Assembly: GCA_016185015.1 (NCBI GenBank)
Contig: JACPOI010000041.1
Span: 56,324-120,323 of the forward strand
Reading direction: 5' to 3'
Length of the DNA: 64,000 nt
DNA from: Burkholderiales bacterium
GTDB taxonomy: Bacteria; Pseudomonadota; Gammaproteobacteria; Burkholderiales; Burkholderiaceae_C
Shown here one piece after another: positions 37,999-47,289 of the stretch. The translations under genes and the position numbers were made by a program. The notes below the pieces were generated by a model that saw only the letters and a list, made by a program, of their open reading frames with translations, ran no database searches and had not been told where the DNA came from. Within the stretch, counting starts at the first letter, position 1. Each line of letters starts with the position of its first letter.

Positions 37999-40863
37999 GT
38001 GAAGCTGAACGACCTGATCGATGCCCTGGCCGCCGAGATCGAACTCGCCCAGCCGCAGCTCGACCGCGACCTGGACGAACTGGCATCCCTGGATGCCGCC
38101 GACCAGGCCTTTCTGGTGGCGCTGGATGAATACAGCAGCCTGGCGCAGCGGATGGGGGAGGCCGCTGAAATGGCGGGCTTCCCCGGTCTGCAGGCGGTCT
38201 GCAACCATGTGCTCGAGAACACACTGGCGCTGCCGGGGCTGCAGAACCATGAACGCGAGGACCTGATCAGCTTTTTGCGCGCGTGGCCGCCGCTGATCAT
38301 CTACTACCTGCGCAACATCTCCGATCCGACCACGGCGGCGGGCCTGGTCGACCATCTGGTGCATGCGCCTTATGCGCTGAATGAGGAACAGGCGCTGAAG
38401 ATCATGCACATGCTGGGCGCCATGCCGCTGCAGGTGCAACAGCCGGGCGGAGACGGCCAGCCGGCGCGCGCGGTGCTGGCCACACCGGAGGACGTGGCAC
38501 TGCAGATTCCGGCCGATGTGGATACCAAGCTGCTGGAGGGCTTTTTCCACGAGGCGCCCGACCAGGCACGCTATCTGGTGGACCTGTCGCGCAACATGGC
38601 ACTAGGGCAGGGCGACAGCTCGGATCTGGTTGCCGCGCGGCGCATGGCCCACACCCTCAAGGGTTCCGGCGCCATCATCGGCCTGCGCGGCCTGGCGTCG
38701 CTGGGGCATCATTTCGAGGACATCCTGGATCACTTCGACGGCCAGGGCGGGGTTGTTGCCAAGCCGGCCGCGGACACCCTGCTGGACGCCGCCTACTGCC
38801 TTGAGCAGATGGTCGGTTATGTCACCGGCACGGACGATTACCCTCAACAGGCTCAGGAGGTGCTGCAGCGAGTCCTGGACCTGGCCAATCGCATCGACCG
38901 CGGCGAAGTCATTGACCAGCCCTTGTCGCGCTCTACCTCCGTGGTGCTGGCCAGCACGGCGCCGTCACAGGTCGCCGCCCGCAGCAACGCGCCGGAGTCC
39001 CGGCAGGCGGTTGGACAAGTGCACGAAGGCGCCTCGTCTGCGGCGCGCAACGCCACCGCGCTGCGTGTCAGCGTCCAGCAGGTTGACGAACTGTTCCGCG
39101 TCTCGGGCGAAGTCTCGGTCAACAGCGCCGCGCTCGAGGCCCGTATCAAGCGCCTGACCGAGCACGCCCGCGATCTGATCAACCAGAACCTGCGGGTGCA
39201 GAAGCGCCTGTTCGAGCTGGAGACCCTGGTCGACGTGCGGGCCCTGACCATGATGCGCGCCCGTACGCGCCGTGAGAACGAAGAGGCTTTCGACCCGCTG
39301 GAAATGGACCAGTACAGCGAACTGCACAGCACGACCCACGCGCTGATGGAGGAGTCCGCCGATGCCCGCACGCTCGCTTTCCGGCTCGAAGAGGATATTT
39401 CCCAGTTGACAGGGGTGCAGTCGCTGCAGCAGCGCCTGTCCAAGGACTTGCAGCATCTGGTCATCCGCACACGGATGAGTCCGGCCGGCATACTGGAGCC
39501 GCGTCTGCAACGCAATGTGCGTGCGACCTGCCAGGCCACCGGCAAACAGGCGGTGCTGGCCATCAAGGGCAGCGACGCGCTGATCGACGGCGACATGCTC
39601 AATCGCCTGGCTGAGCCGCTGCTGCATCTGCTGCGCAATGCGGTCGATCACGGGATCGAATTGCCCGAGGAACGCAGGGCGGCCGGCAAGGCGCCTGTAG
39701 GGCGCATCGAACTGGCGTATTCGCGCCAGGGCCAGCAGGTCGTGCTCCACTGTAGCGATGATGGCCGCGGGCTGGATCTGGCCGCGATCCGCCGGCGCGG
39801 CGTGGAAAGGGGGCTCATCAATCCGGACCAGGTATTGACGGACGAGGAGCTGGCGCGCCTCATCCTGCTGCCCGGTTTTTCAACGCGTGATGCCGTGAGC
39901 GAAGTGTCGGGGCGCGGCGTGGGCCTGGACGTGGTGCGGGACTGGATCAGCGCCATGAATGGCACCATCCGTATCAGCACGCGGGAAGGGCAGGGCTGTA
40001 CCTTCGAGCTGCGTTTCGCCGCCTCGCTGTCGACCATGCAGTCGCTGGTGGTGGAGGTCGGTGGCCAGCGCTTTGCATTGCCGTCGCTGCATATCGAACA
40101 GGCGGTCCCGAGGGGTGTCGGGAGATTCGAACGCGCTGGCGACAAGCTGGTCTACCACCACGGCAAGCGGATACTGGGCGGTCGGCTGCTGGCCGAGCTG
40201 ACCGGTTTGGCCGTGGACAGTGAAAAACCGCTGGATGACTACGATGCCGTGATCATCCGGGCGGACAACAAGATGCATGTGCTGGGCGTTGATCGTCTGG
40301 TCGATTCGCGCGAGTTGCTGGTGAAGAACCCGGGCCGGTTTGCGCGCCACATCCGCGGCGTGGCCGGACTGTCGATCCTGGGGGATGGCAGCGTGGCCGT
40401 GAATCTGGACACGAGCCAGCTGCTTGCCAGCGAAAGCGTCCTGCGTCAGGTGAAAAGCCTGCGTTCGTCCAGTACCGCGGCGGCGGCGCAGAAAGACTCG
40501 CCGGGCGTGCTGATCGTCGACGATGCCTTGTCAGTCCGCACCTCCCTGATGCAATTGGTCCAGGATGCGGGCTTCCGGGTGCAGTCGGCGCGCGACGGCA
40601 TCGACGCCATCGACACCCTGGGGTCCTTCAATGCGGACATTGTGCTGACCGACCTGGAGATGCCCAATATGAACGGCATCGAGCTCACCACCCATATCCG
40701 AAACCGCGACGATCTCAAGGCGGTGCCGGTCATCATGATCACCTCGCGCTCCCAGGACAAGCACCGTCGCTTGGCCGAACAGGCTGGCGTCAGCAACTAC
40801 ATCACCAAGCCCTACAACGAGGGCGAGCTTCTGCAGACCATACGCGAGGCGCTGGTGGCATGA
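37999..40863 (+). CDS. Hybrid chemotaxis histidine kinase, ChpA/PilL-like
   Basis: A 954-residue signalling kinase with a GTG start after GAGGAGG. An Hpt-type domain carries His218 in ARRMAHTLKGSGAIIGLRG. Dimerisation helices follow at about 360-470, then an HATPase with LLRNAVDHGIELPEERR (about 545) and HCSDDGRGLDLAAI and the DAVSEVSGRGVGLDVV loop. A CheW-like regulatory domain spans about 675-810. A C-terminal receiver has IVDDALSVRTSL and phospho-acceptor D885 in LTDLEMPNMNG. ChpA of Pseudomonas carries many Hpt domains; here one clear phospho-histidine site is visible, nearer to PilL/FrzE-type hybrids, though the N-terminal 150 residues may be a relic Hpt. It is the core of the operon. 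Confidence 0.9.
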   Translation: MKLNDLIDALAAEIELAQPQLDRDLDELASLDAADQAFLVALDEYSSLAQRMGEAAEMAGFPGLQAVCNHVLENTLALPGLQNHEREDLISFLRAWPPLIIYYLRNISDPTTAAGLVDHLVHAPYALNEEQALKIMHMLGAMPLQVQQPGGDGQPARAVLATPEDVALQIPADVDTKLLEGFFHEAPDQARYLVDLSRNMALGQGDSSDLVAARRMAHTLKGSGAIIGLRGLASLGHHFEDILDHFDGQGGVVAKPAADTLLDAAYCLEQMVGYVTGTDDYPQQAQEVLQRVLDLANRIDRGEVIDQPLSRSTSVVLASTAPSQVAARSNAPESRQAVGQVHEGASSAARNATALRVSVQQVDELFRVSGEVSVNSAALEARIKRLTEHARDLINQNLRVQKRLFELETLVDVRALTMMRARTRRENEEAFDPLEMDQYSELHSTTHALMEESADARTLAFRLEEDISQLTGVQSLQQRLSKDLQHLVIRTRMSPAGILEPRLQRNVRATCQATGKQAVLAIKGSDALIDGDMLNRLAEPLLHLLRNAVDHGIELPEERRAAGKAPVGRIELAYSRQGQQVVLHCSDDGRGLDLAAIRRRGVERGLINPDQVLTDEELARLILLPGFSTRDAVSEVSGRGVGLDVVRDWISAMNGTIRISTREGQGCTFELRFAASLSTMQSLVVEVGGQRFALPSLHIEQAVPRGVGRFERAGDKLVYHHGKRILGGRLLAELTGLAVDSEKPLDDYDAVIIRADNKMHVLGVDRLVDSRELLVKNPGRFARHIRGVAGLSILGDGSVAVNLDTSQLLASESVLRQVKSLRSSSTAAAAQKDSPGVLIVDDALSVRTSLMQLVQDAGFRVQSARDGIDAIDTLGSFNADIVLTDLEMPNMNGIELTTHIRNRDDLKAVPVIMITSRSQDKHRRLAEQAGVSNYITKPYNEGELLQTIREALVA

Positions 40864-40885
40864 AGGGGCCGGGGAGCCACAACAC

Positions 40886-41356
40886 ATGACCGATCCGAGC
40901 CAAACGGGCCAGGCCCGGACCATGAAGATGCGGGGCGACTTCGTGCTGTTGCGCGCCGATTCGCTGCGCCTGTTGATCCCTCAGCGCGACGTGTCGTCGA
41001 CCGACTACATCGATCAGACACCTGTGGCGACTGTCGAGCCGGGCGTATTTGTGCTGGGGGATGAGCCGGGCGGGGCGCAGGCGGTGCTGGCGCTGTCCGC
41101 GCAGATGGATTTGCTGGACACGTTTCCACCGGATCGCTTCCTTCTGACCAGGTTCGCGGGCTCCCGTCAGGGCACCGCACTGGCCTGGACCGAAGTCCGC
41201 GTCCTGATCGATACGGAGCTTGAGTTTCATGCCATGCCTGCCGTCATGCAAGGCAAGGGGGCATTGATCGACGCCTACGTCGAAATCGACAGGGAGCTTG
41301 CGTTTTGCACGACGGCCGAGCGCATGCTCCCTGAGACGCTGATGTATCCGGACTGA
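40886..41356 (+). CDS. Small protein of the chemosensory operon, possibly degenerate CheW-like
   Basis: A 156-residue soluble protein. DFVLLRADSLRLLIPQRDVS near the N-terminus resembles the first strands of a CheW fold, but the remaining sequence, with SAQMDLLDTFPPDRFLLTRF and TALAWTEVRVLIDTELEF, has no clear CheW motif. No enzyme motif or membrane segment is visible. It starts 23 bp after the kinase and ends 4 bp before the next CheW-like gene, so it belongs to the operon. Function unknown; an accessory scaffold is the best guess. Confidence 0.65.
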   Translation: MTDPSQTGQARTMKMRGDFVLLRADSLRLLIPQRDVSSTDYIDQTPVATVEPGVFVLGDEPGGAQAVLALSAQMDLLDTFPPDRFLLTRFAGSRQGTALAWTEVRVLIDTELEFHAMPAVMQGKGALIDAYVEIDRELAFCTTAERMLPETLMYPD

Positions 41357-41359
41357 GCC

Positions 41360-41881
41360 ATGGATATGCAACTGCCTGTTCTGGTTGACGATACGCTCCT
41401 CGGTGAAGCGGGGACTGAAACCCCGGCCTTGGCCTGTGTGCTGGAATACGCCGCGGATTCGTTCATCGCGCTGCCGGTTCACGCAGGCGTCGAACTTGTC
41501 GAGTCGCCCCGGCTTGTGCCGGTGCCCGGCATGCCGCATTTCTGCCGGGGCCTGGTCGCCTGGCAAGCCAGGCAACTGCCACTGATCGACCTCCAGGCCT
41601 ACCTGGGAGGCGTCGATGCACCGGCCGCTGCCGCTTTCAGTCATGTGCTCATCGTGGCCTATCAGGTGGCGTCCGGTCTTGCCATCGACTACGGGGCGTT
41701 CTGTGCCCCGTCCCTCATCCGCATGGTCGAGGTGCTCGACAGCGACCAGTGCCCTCTGCCGGTTAGCCAGACACGCTGGGATGACCTTGCCATTTCGTGT
41801 TTTCTGCATCGGGGCAGGGCGATTCCTGTGCTTGAACCCTCACGCATTTTCACGAGTCCGGTTTCCCCTGCCATCCCTTGA
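41360..41881 (+). CDS. CheW-domain protein
   Basis: A 173-residue adaptor. The CheW-like core has ADSFIALPVHAGVELVESPR, LVPVPGMPHFCRGLVAWQAR and QLPLIDLQAYLGG, the usual order of a residue stretch contacting the kinase and the receptor. It is shorter and more divergent than the PilI-like protein encoded at 35512. The gene begins 3 bp after the preceding stop. A second CheW may set array structure or bring in another receptor. It ends 10 bp before the ComA-family gene. Confidence 0.78.
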   Translation: MDMQLPVLVDDTLLGEAGTETPALACVLEYAADSFIALPVHAGVELVESPRLVPVPGMPHFCRGLVAWQARQLPLIDLQAYLGGVDAPAAAAFSHVLIVAYQVASGLAIDYGAFCAPSLIRMVEVLDSDQCPLPVSQTRWDDLAISCFLHRGRAIPVLEPSRIFTSPVSPAIP

Positions 41882-41891
41882 AAGAGGTCGT

Positions 41892-42803
41892 ATGTTGTCG
41901 CAAAACTTTCTCGATACCCCCAAGCGCATCTCCAAGCCCCGGGATTTCGGCCTCACGGCCCTGATCGACAACGGTGTTCCGACCCGTTACTTCACGGATG
42001 TGGTGGAAAGCGATGCGGCCCTGATCGATGTCGTCAAGTTCGGCTGGTGCACGGCCATGGTCACCAGCGAGCTGGAAAAGAAGATCCAGTGCCTGATCGA
42101 CAACGACGTGATGTTCTATTTCGGCGGCACCCTGTTCGAAAAGGCGCTAGCCCAGAAGAAGCTGGACGCGTTTTACCGCTTCCTCAAGCATTACAACTGC
42201 CAGATCGTCGAGATCTCCAACGGCACCTTGCCGCTTTCCAGCGAAGAAAAAGGCAAGCACATCGCCGATTTCGCCGATGAGTTCTACGTCCTGAGCGAGG
42301 TTGGAAAGAAGGACATCGACGAGGCCGACAACATGCCAATCTCCCAATGGATCGCCGAAATCCATGCCGACCTTTCTGCCGGAGCGAAAAGGGTGATCCT
42401 GGAGGCGCGGGAATCGGGCAAGAGCGGCATCTGCGATGCCCAGGGCCGCTTGCGCTCCGACCTGGTGGAGAGCATCACCAATGCCCAGTTCAGTTCTTCC
42501 GATGCCATCTGGGAGGCGCCGACCAAGGCCTTGCAGACCAAACTGATCGCGGCGCTCGGCCCGAATGTCAATCTGGGCAATATCGCTTTTGGCGACGTGA
42601 TCGGCCTGGAAACCTTGCGTCTGGGCATACGGTCGGACACCTTTTCCCTTTACGACGGTCCGGACGGGCGTTTTGTCGAACCCGAGGCCAAACAGAGCCG
42701 GTTCAGCACAGGCGTGGAACGGCGCCGCAAACTAGAAGCCGCAGGGAAGAACGCGTGGCCTCAGCCGACCACTTTGATCCCCGGCATGGTGCGGCTCAAG
42801 TAA
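41892..42803 (+). CDS. Phosphosulfolactate synthase (ComA)-family protein
   Basis: A 303-residue TIM-barrel protein. ComA joins sulfite and phosphoenolpyruvate to (2R)-phosphosulfolactate, the first step of coenzyme M synthesis in archaea; relatives occur in Bacillus and plants. Family marks: LIDVVKFGWCTAMV near residue 47, FYFGGTLFEKAL near 76, QIVEISNGTLPLS near 104, FYVLSEVGKKD near 130, VILEARESGKSGI near 165 and LGPNVNLGNIAFGDVIGLE near 221. Start at 41892 follows AAAGAGG. It is the last gene of the chemosensory operon, 10 bp after a CheW gene, an unusual place. An enzymatic role is plausible, though substrate change or a sensory role cannot be excluded. The transposon lies 87 bp further on. 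Confidence 0.85.
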   Translation: MLSQNFLDTPKRISKPRDFGLTALIDNGVPTRYFTDVVESDAALIDVVKFGWCTAMVTSELEKKIQCLIDNDVMFYFGGTLFEKALAQKKLDAFYRFLKHYNCQIVEISNGTLPLSSEEKGKHIADFADEFYVLSEVGKKDIDEADNMPISQWIAEIHADLSAGAKRVILEARESGKSGICDAQGRLRSDLVESITNAQFSSSDAIWEAPTKALQTKLIAALGPNVNLGNIAFGDVIGLETLRLGIRSDTFSLYDGPDGRFVEPEAKQSRFSTGVERRRKLEAAGKNAWPQPTTLIPGMVRLK

Positions 42804-42890
42804 TAACGGGCATGGTCTTGACTCCTAGGGCCGACGCAGCGGGCGTGGTGGCATGAACGCCCCGGCACCTGAGATCCGGATCCTGCAAGA

Positions 42891-42935
42891 GGGTCGGCAG
42901 GGATTCATGTAAAAACCCGCAGGAACTCCCCTAAG
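42891..42935 (+). repeat. Left terminal inverted repeat of the Tn3-family transposon
   Basis: The 45-bp end opens GGGTCGGCAGGGATTCATGT and closes CCCCTAAG. It ends 1 bp before the tnpA stop codon. Three more bases outside (AGA, 42888-42890) also pair with the right end, so the true repeat may be 48 bp. Confidence 0.9.
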
Positions 42936-42936
42936 C

Positions 42937-45930
42937 CTATGATTCCATTGGAATTATGGTGGCGTCGAAGTTCAATGGACCGATCTTCCGCCGGAAGTCC
43001 AGCGTGTAGTCGCCAAACCGGTTGATATGCGCCGTGCGAAACGGCGCCAAGCCCGCCAGGATCTCCAGCGTGATCTCGGTTCCTTCGTCGCGAAGCTCCT
43101 GCAGAACACGCGTCATGCCCACCACGTTGTGCAAAATGATCATGTTGGCCACTAGGTGGTTGTACTTGATCACCTTGCGCTGCTCGTGCCGGATGTTCTC
43201 GGCAATGATCCCCTCTCCCCCAAAAAATGACCAGCCCGCAAAGCCGTTGAACTGCTCACTCTTGTTGGTTTCGGCATGGATCACCTTGCGCAATCCCACA
43301 TCGCCGATATAGCTCAGCAGAAACATGGTCCGGATAACCTTGCCAAGCTCAACAAATGCGAAATACAGTTTGTTCTTGCGGCTGTAGGTGCCAAGCCTCC
43401 GCAGGATGGCCGACGGCGTGATCTTGCCGGTTTTGACGGAAACCGCCACCCGCAACATCGCCGGAAGATGCAGCTCAATCAGCCGCCAGTCGATCACATC
43501 GCTGAACAGCGCATTGATGTTCTGGTACACATTGCCCGGTTCCGGGCGATGGAATTTGAGGTCCTGGATACCCCTGATGCGTGGCATGAGCTGGATGCCC
43601 AGGAGATAGGCCAGCGCGAAGACCGGGTAGCTCTGGGCCTGGGTGTCGCCGTGGATTGTGTCGGGCCGAATATCGGATTCATTGGTCATCAGCCCGTCAA
43701 GGATATGGATGCCCTCGTAGGTGCCACACGAAATGAAATGGCTGAACAGCGCAATGAACTTGTCGGACACATGGTAGTAGCCGATGCCACCGTAGCCGCC
43801 ATAGCGAATATGGTGCTCGGACAGTAAGTTTTGCTCGTACAGGTTCCACTTGGTACCGTCGGCCGACGCGTGTTTGCCGGTGCCCCAATAGCCTGGCAGC
43901 TCAAACTTGTTGTATGCGTTGATCACCTTGACAATGGCCTTGTCCAGCAGGTCTTCGCTGACGTATTTGAGATTGAGCCAGGAAATCTGGCGGCGGCTAA
44001 GCCCTTTGATGGATTTGGCGGTCTGCACCGGCCCCAGGTTGCAGCCATAGCAAAACAGCGTCGTGATGACGCGCATGCGCAGGTCCTCCAGGCGGCTGTC
44101 GGTGCCGGCGAGTGGCCGGAACAGCTTGTGCAGATCCAACCAGCGCTCGGTGTCGATCATGACATCCACGATGCTAGCCGCCTCCATCCGCTCGGTTATC
44201 AGGGCGTCGATCCGCGCGGCCGCCTCGACGATTTCTGAACGAGGCGGTTTTCGCAGGATCAAGCGGCCGTCAACGATCTCGGCATGGGCGTTTTCCGGGA
44301 AAGTGGCGTCGATGTCCTTCGCCCGCTGGGACATGGCCGATTTGAGCATTGACACAAAGGTGGGGGGATCTGTCTCGATGCCGGTGACCCGGCCATAGTC
44401 GCCCACTTCTTTTCCAAAAGTTTCGTCATCGACCAACTGCTCACGGTAGTCGTCATAACGTTCGCCGTACTTGATGAAGAGATCGCCGGACTTCAGGTCG
44501 TCCTTGACCGCATGCATGACCGCCAGCTCAAAATACCGGCGATAGACAGCTTCTGCCCGGCCTTTGCCTGCTGACCGGACCAGTACCAGCCTCTTCCACT
44601 GGGAGGACATCCAGCGCAAATCCTTGTCTTCACTCAGGCCCAGCATGTCAAGTGGCACGGTGTCAGCGCGGTTGTCACGCAGTTTATTGAGCGCCTCAAT
44701 CAGCCGCTCCACCACCTGGTCCTCGCTGCTGGCTTTGGGCGAGGCGATCCCTATGCAGTTGAGCAACTGGGCCCGGACCATCTTGTAGGGCTGCAGCAGG
44801 AACGGCAGGTGGTTGCGGCCCGCATAGGCCAGGTGCTGTTCGCACTCGTTGAGCAGTTCGTCCACCTCGGCCACCAGGGTGGTGCCGATGGCATCCACGC
44901 GCTGGGTGTCTGTCCCCTCCAGCTGATAGGCACCCAGAATATCCTTGAGTTGGCTGACCAGCATGTCGGTTTTCTGGACCCGCTCCTGCTGGAACGAGAG
45001 CAGTTTCTGCCTGGCATTGTTTTCCAGGTTCTGCATAAGGCGAATAAACAGGTCGGCGGCATCATCCAGGGACTGGGCATGCTGCGCCCGGATAAAAATC
45101 ACGGCCAGAGCGTAGCGCTTTTGCGGCTTGAGCTCGGCCATTTCGGTCGCATTGAGTGCGCGCGCCAGATGCCGGAACTGCTTGAGCTTGGGTGCCGGCA
45201 CGTCGGGCTTGGGCAACTGCTCCACAAGGTATTGCAGGCGCCGGATGTGCTGGATGTAGGTGCGTGTTTCCTTGTTGGTCGGCCGCTTGGGTTCGCGCTT
45301 GAGCATTTGCCAAGGAGAAACCGCCTCGCCCGTAGCGGTTTTAAGCAAGCTGTCGATCAGGGCCTTGGTATGCACCGTCAGTTGGCTGGTGATAGCGGAA
45401 AAGTACCGGCTGTTGCTCTTTTCTCGGGCTCGAAATGCCATCCGGTCCAGCGTCGAGAAGGCAGGCAATTCGTAGCGATGGTGGACCAGCTCCTCCAGCA
45501 TCACGTTGATGATGTCGGCCACCGCGTGTTTCGTCTCAGCCGCCGTGTCGGCCACGACCTCCAGCCAGGCGTTGCCAGCCGGGTTCAAAGGTTTGACATT
45601 GAGGTGCCGGCGCAAAGCCGCAAAAAGTGCCGTGCGTGAGCCCGAGGCCTCGAAGCGCTTAAGGTCCGCCGCCAAGGGCGGCCGAACCACGCCCACTTGT
45701 TGCGCAATGTGCTCCCGGATCACTGGGGGCACGTCGGCCAGAGGGATGAAATAACCCAGGCGCTGGAAGACCTTCAGGTGGATTAGCGCTGCCATCCGCG
45801 GCAAAACGCGTTTGCCTATGCCGGCAGCCAGGAGTTGCTCATCCACGGTCGGCGTGTAAAGCTCTGCCAGCTCACGAGGTGTCGGATCGGATTTCAGGCT
45901 GGGATAGGCCGTCTCGTGGAGCGTGGTCAT
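42937..45930 (-). CDS. tnpA: Tn3-family DDE transposase
   Basis: A 997-residue transposase, the normal length of the family. The catalytic region is intact: first Asp in GTGKHASADGTKWNLYEQN near residue 690, second Asp in YYHVSDKFIALFSHFISCGT near 722, and Glu in TNKSEQFNGFAGW near 893. The N-terminal part starts PTPRELAELYTPTVDEQLLA. It starts 43 bp downstream of the recombinase gene on the same strand, so the two are probably co-transcribed. The stop is 1 bp inside the left inverted repeat. It appears functional. Confidence 0.95.
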   Translation of the reverse strand: MTTLHETAYPSLKSDPTPRELAELYTPTVDEQLLAAGIGKRVLPRMAALIHLKVFQRLGYFIPLADVPPVIREHIAQQVGVVRPPLAADLKRFEASGSRTALFAALRRHLNVKPLNPAGNAWLEVVADTAAETKHAVADIINVMLEELVHHRYELPAFSTLDRMAFRAREKSNSRYFSAITSQLTVHTKALIDSLLKTATGEAVSPWQMLKREPKRPTNKETRTYIQHIRRLQYLVEQLPKPDVPAPKLKQFRHLARALNATEMAELKPQKRYALAVIFIRAQHAQSLDDAADLFIRLMQNLENNARQKLLSFQQERVQKTDMLVSQLKDILGAYQLEGTDTQRVDAIGTTLVAEVDELLNECEQHLAYAGRNHLPFLLQPYKMVRAQLLNCIGIASPKASSEDQVVERLIEALNKLRDNRADTVPLDMLGLSEDKDLRWMSSQWKRLVLVRSAGKGRAEAVYRRYFELAVMHAVKDDLKSGDLFIKYGERYDDYREQLVDDETFGKEVGDYGRVTGIETDPPTFVSMLKSAMSQRAKDIDATFPENAHAEIVDGRLILRKPPRSEIVEAAARIDALITERMEAASIVDVMIDTERWLDLHKLFRPLAGTDSRLEDLRMRVITTLFCYGCNLGPVQTAKSIKGLSRRQISWLNLKYVSEDLLDKAIVKVINAYNKFELPGYWGTGKHASADGTKWNLYEQNLLSEHHIRYGGYGGIGYYHVSDKFIALFSHFISCGTYEGIHILDGLMTNESDIRPDTIHGDTQAQSYPVFALAYLLGIQLMPRIRGIQDLKFHRPEPGNVYQNINALFSDVIDWRLIELHLPAMLRVAVSVKTGKITPSAILRRLGTYSRKNKLYFAFVELGKVIRTMFLLSYIGDVGLRKVIHAETNKSEQFNGFAGWSFFGGEGIIAENIRHEQRKVIKYNHLVANMIILHNVVGMTRVLQELRDEGTEITLEILAGLAPFRTAHINRFGDYTLDFRRKIGPLNFDATIIPMES

Positions 45931-45972
45931 TCGCGGGGGCTACCCCGCCTGATGGCATTGCTATCCATCGCC

Positions 45973-47289
45973 TCAATCCCAATAGGTGTCGGTGGCGGGT
46001 TCGTGAAACGAGGTTTCCAGCAGGCACTGGTTGTCCTCGGCAATGCGGTACATGTCATCGAGCAGCGTGGCGATCACCTCGTCCAGCAAGTCGCGGGAAA
46101 GGTAGGGAACCGCCAGTTCGTAGAGCGTGCCCTCGGTGTTCAGGCGTTGCATGGCGAAACGCTCGAAGCAGGTCTGCTCGATCAGCCGGTGGCCTCGGGC
46201 CAGGCCGCGCGAGTGCTTGCTGAACCGGGCTAGCACCAGCGTAACACGCAGGACTGCCATGAGCGTCGCTCCTTCAACTGGCGGGCGGGGAACTTCGACC
46301 TGTTCGAACAGCTGCAACAAAGGCGGCGGTGGCTGCGGAGTGGCCGACGTCAGGGCTGTCAGACCCTGCTCGAACCGGGCTTGCAGGCTGGAGTCAGATG
46401 CATCGAGGTAGCGCATGGCTGATTTGACGTCCTTCCAGCCGACGTATTCCATCAGTTCCTTGATGTCCCAGCCGCTGGCGCGGGCCCAGCTGGCAAAGCC
46501 GCGGCGCAAGGAGTGGCTGCTGTATTTCTCGGGCGATTCGACACCGGCTTCAGCGAACAGGCTGCGCAGCAACGGAATCAGGCTATCGGCATGCAGACTT
46601 TCGTCGGCAATATTGCCCCAGCGGTCGATCTTGCGGAACACCGGACCCTCGGTCAAACCGGCCACGTCGACCCAGGCATTGAAGGCCGTCACCGGGCACA
46701 GACGGGACAGGGCTGGGCATTTAAAAACCCGGCCCTGCAACTGCCGGTCGCCCTTGCTGCGACCCAGGTAGCAGGCCATGCCTTGACCCGGCGTCACCTC
46801 GGTGTTCTCCACGCGCAGGTTGACCAGCTCATCGGAGCGAAATCCACGCCAGAATCCCAGCAGCATCAAGCTGCGGTCGCGCGCGTGGCGAAGCAAAGCC
46901 GGCCGGTCACCGGATCGCTGGGCGTTGCCGATTGCGGCATCGAGCCATTGATCGACCTGCTGCAGCACCGCCAGCTCCAGCGCGCGCGCGCGCTTTTCTG
47001 GCACTGCGTGAATCGAGCGAATGCCTCTGAGGACCTGGCGCACCAGGGGCGACTTGGTAGGATCGGCAAAACCTTGGTCGGTATGCCACCGGGACAGCGC
47101 TGCCAGCCGCTGGCGAAGAGTGTTGATGGCCAGGGTTGCCGCGTGGTCGGCCAGGTAGCGGGAGACGGCATCGGCAGTGGAAGGCAGCAGGCCTTCCCAC
47201 TCTATTTCAAAATGGCGTATGGCCGAAGCGTAGCTCCGGCGCGTGTTGTCGCGCTCGGCGGCCTCGATATACTGGTCAAGACGGGTCAT
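45973..47289 (-). CDS. Tyrosine site-specific recombinase (cointegrate resolvase, TnpS/TnpI-like)
   Basis: A 438-residue integrase. The catalytic set is present: Arg in GFWRGFRSDELVNLR near 150, His-x-x-Arg in SSHSLRRGFASWA near 256, a tryptophan in EYVGWKDVKSAM near 282 and the nucleophilic tyrosine in RYLDASDSS near 292. An N-terminal SAM-like core-binding domain covers about 15-100. About 130 extra residues follow the catalytic tyrosine (to DTYWD), longer than TnpS of Tn4651. The start at 47289 is preferred to an upstream in-frame ATG at 47385 because the core-binding domain begins at TRLDQYIEAAERDN. It is the resolvase partner of tnpA. Confidence 0.88.
   Translation of the reverse strand: MTRLDQYIEAAERDNTRRSYASAIRHFEIEWEGLLPSTADAVSRYLADHAATLAINTLRQRLAALSRWHTDQGFADPTKSPLVRQVLRGIRSIHAVPEKRARALELAVLQQVDQWLDAAIGNAQRSGDRPALLRHARDRSLMLLGFWRGFRSDELVNLRVENTEVTPGQGMACYLGRSKGDRQLQGRVFKCPALSRLCPVTAFNAWVDVAGLTEGPVFRKIDRWGNIADESLHADSLIPLLRSLFAEAGVESPEKYSSHSLRRGFASWARASGWDIKELMEYVGWKDVKSAMRYLDASDSSLQARFEQGLTALTSATPQPPPPLLQLFEQVEVPRPPVEGATLMAVLRVTLVLARFSKHSRGLARGHRLIEQTCFERFAMQRLNTEGTLYELAVPYLSRDLLDEVIATLLDDMYRIAEDNQCLLETSFHEPATDTYWD

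Noticed and set aside
42883..42890. Target-site duplication at the transposon left end
   Set aside because: The bases left of the IR (CAAGA, or CTGCA for a 48-bp repeat) cannot be compared, because the window holds only 3 bases beyond the right IR.
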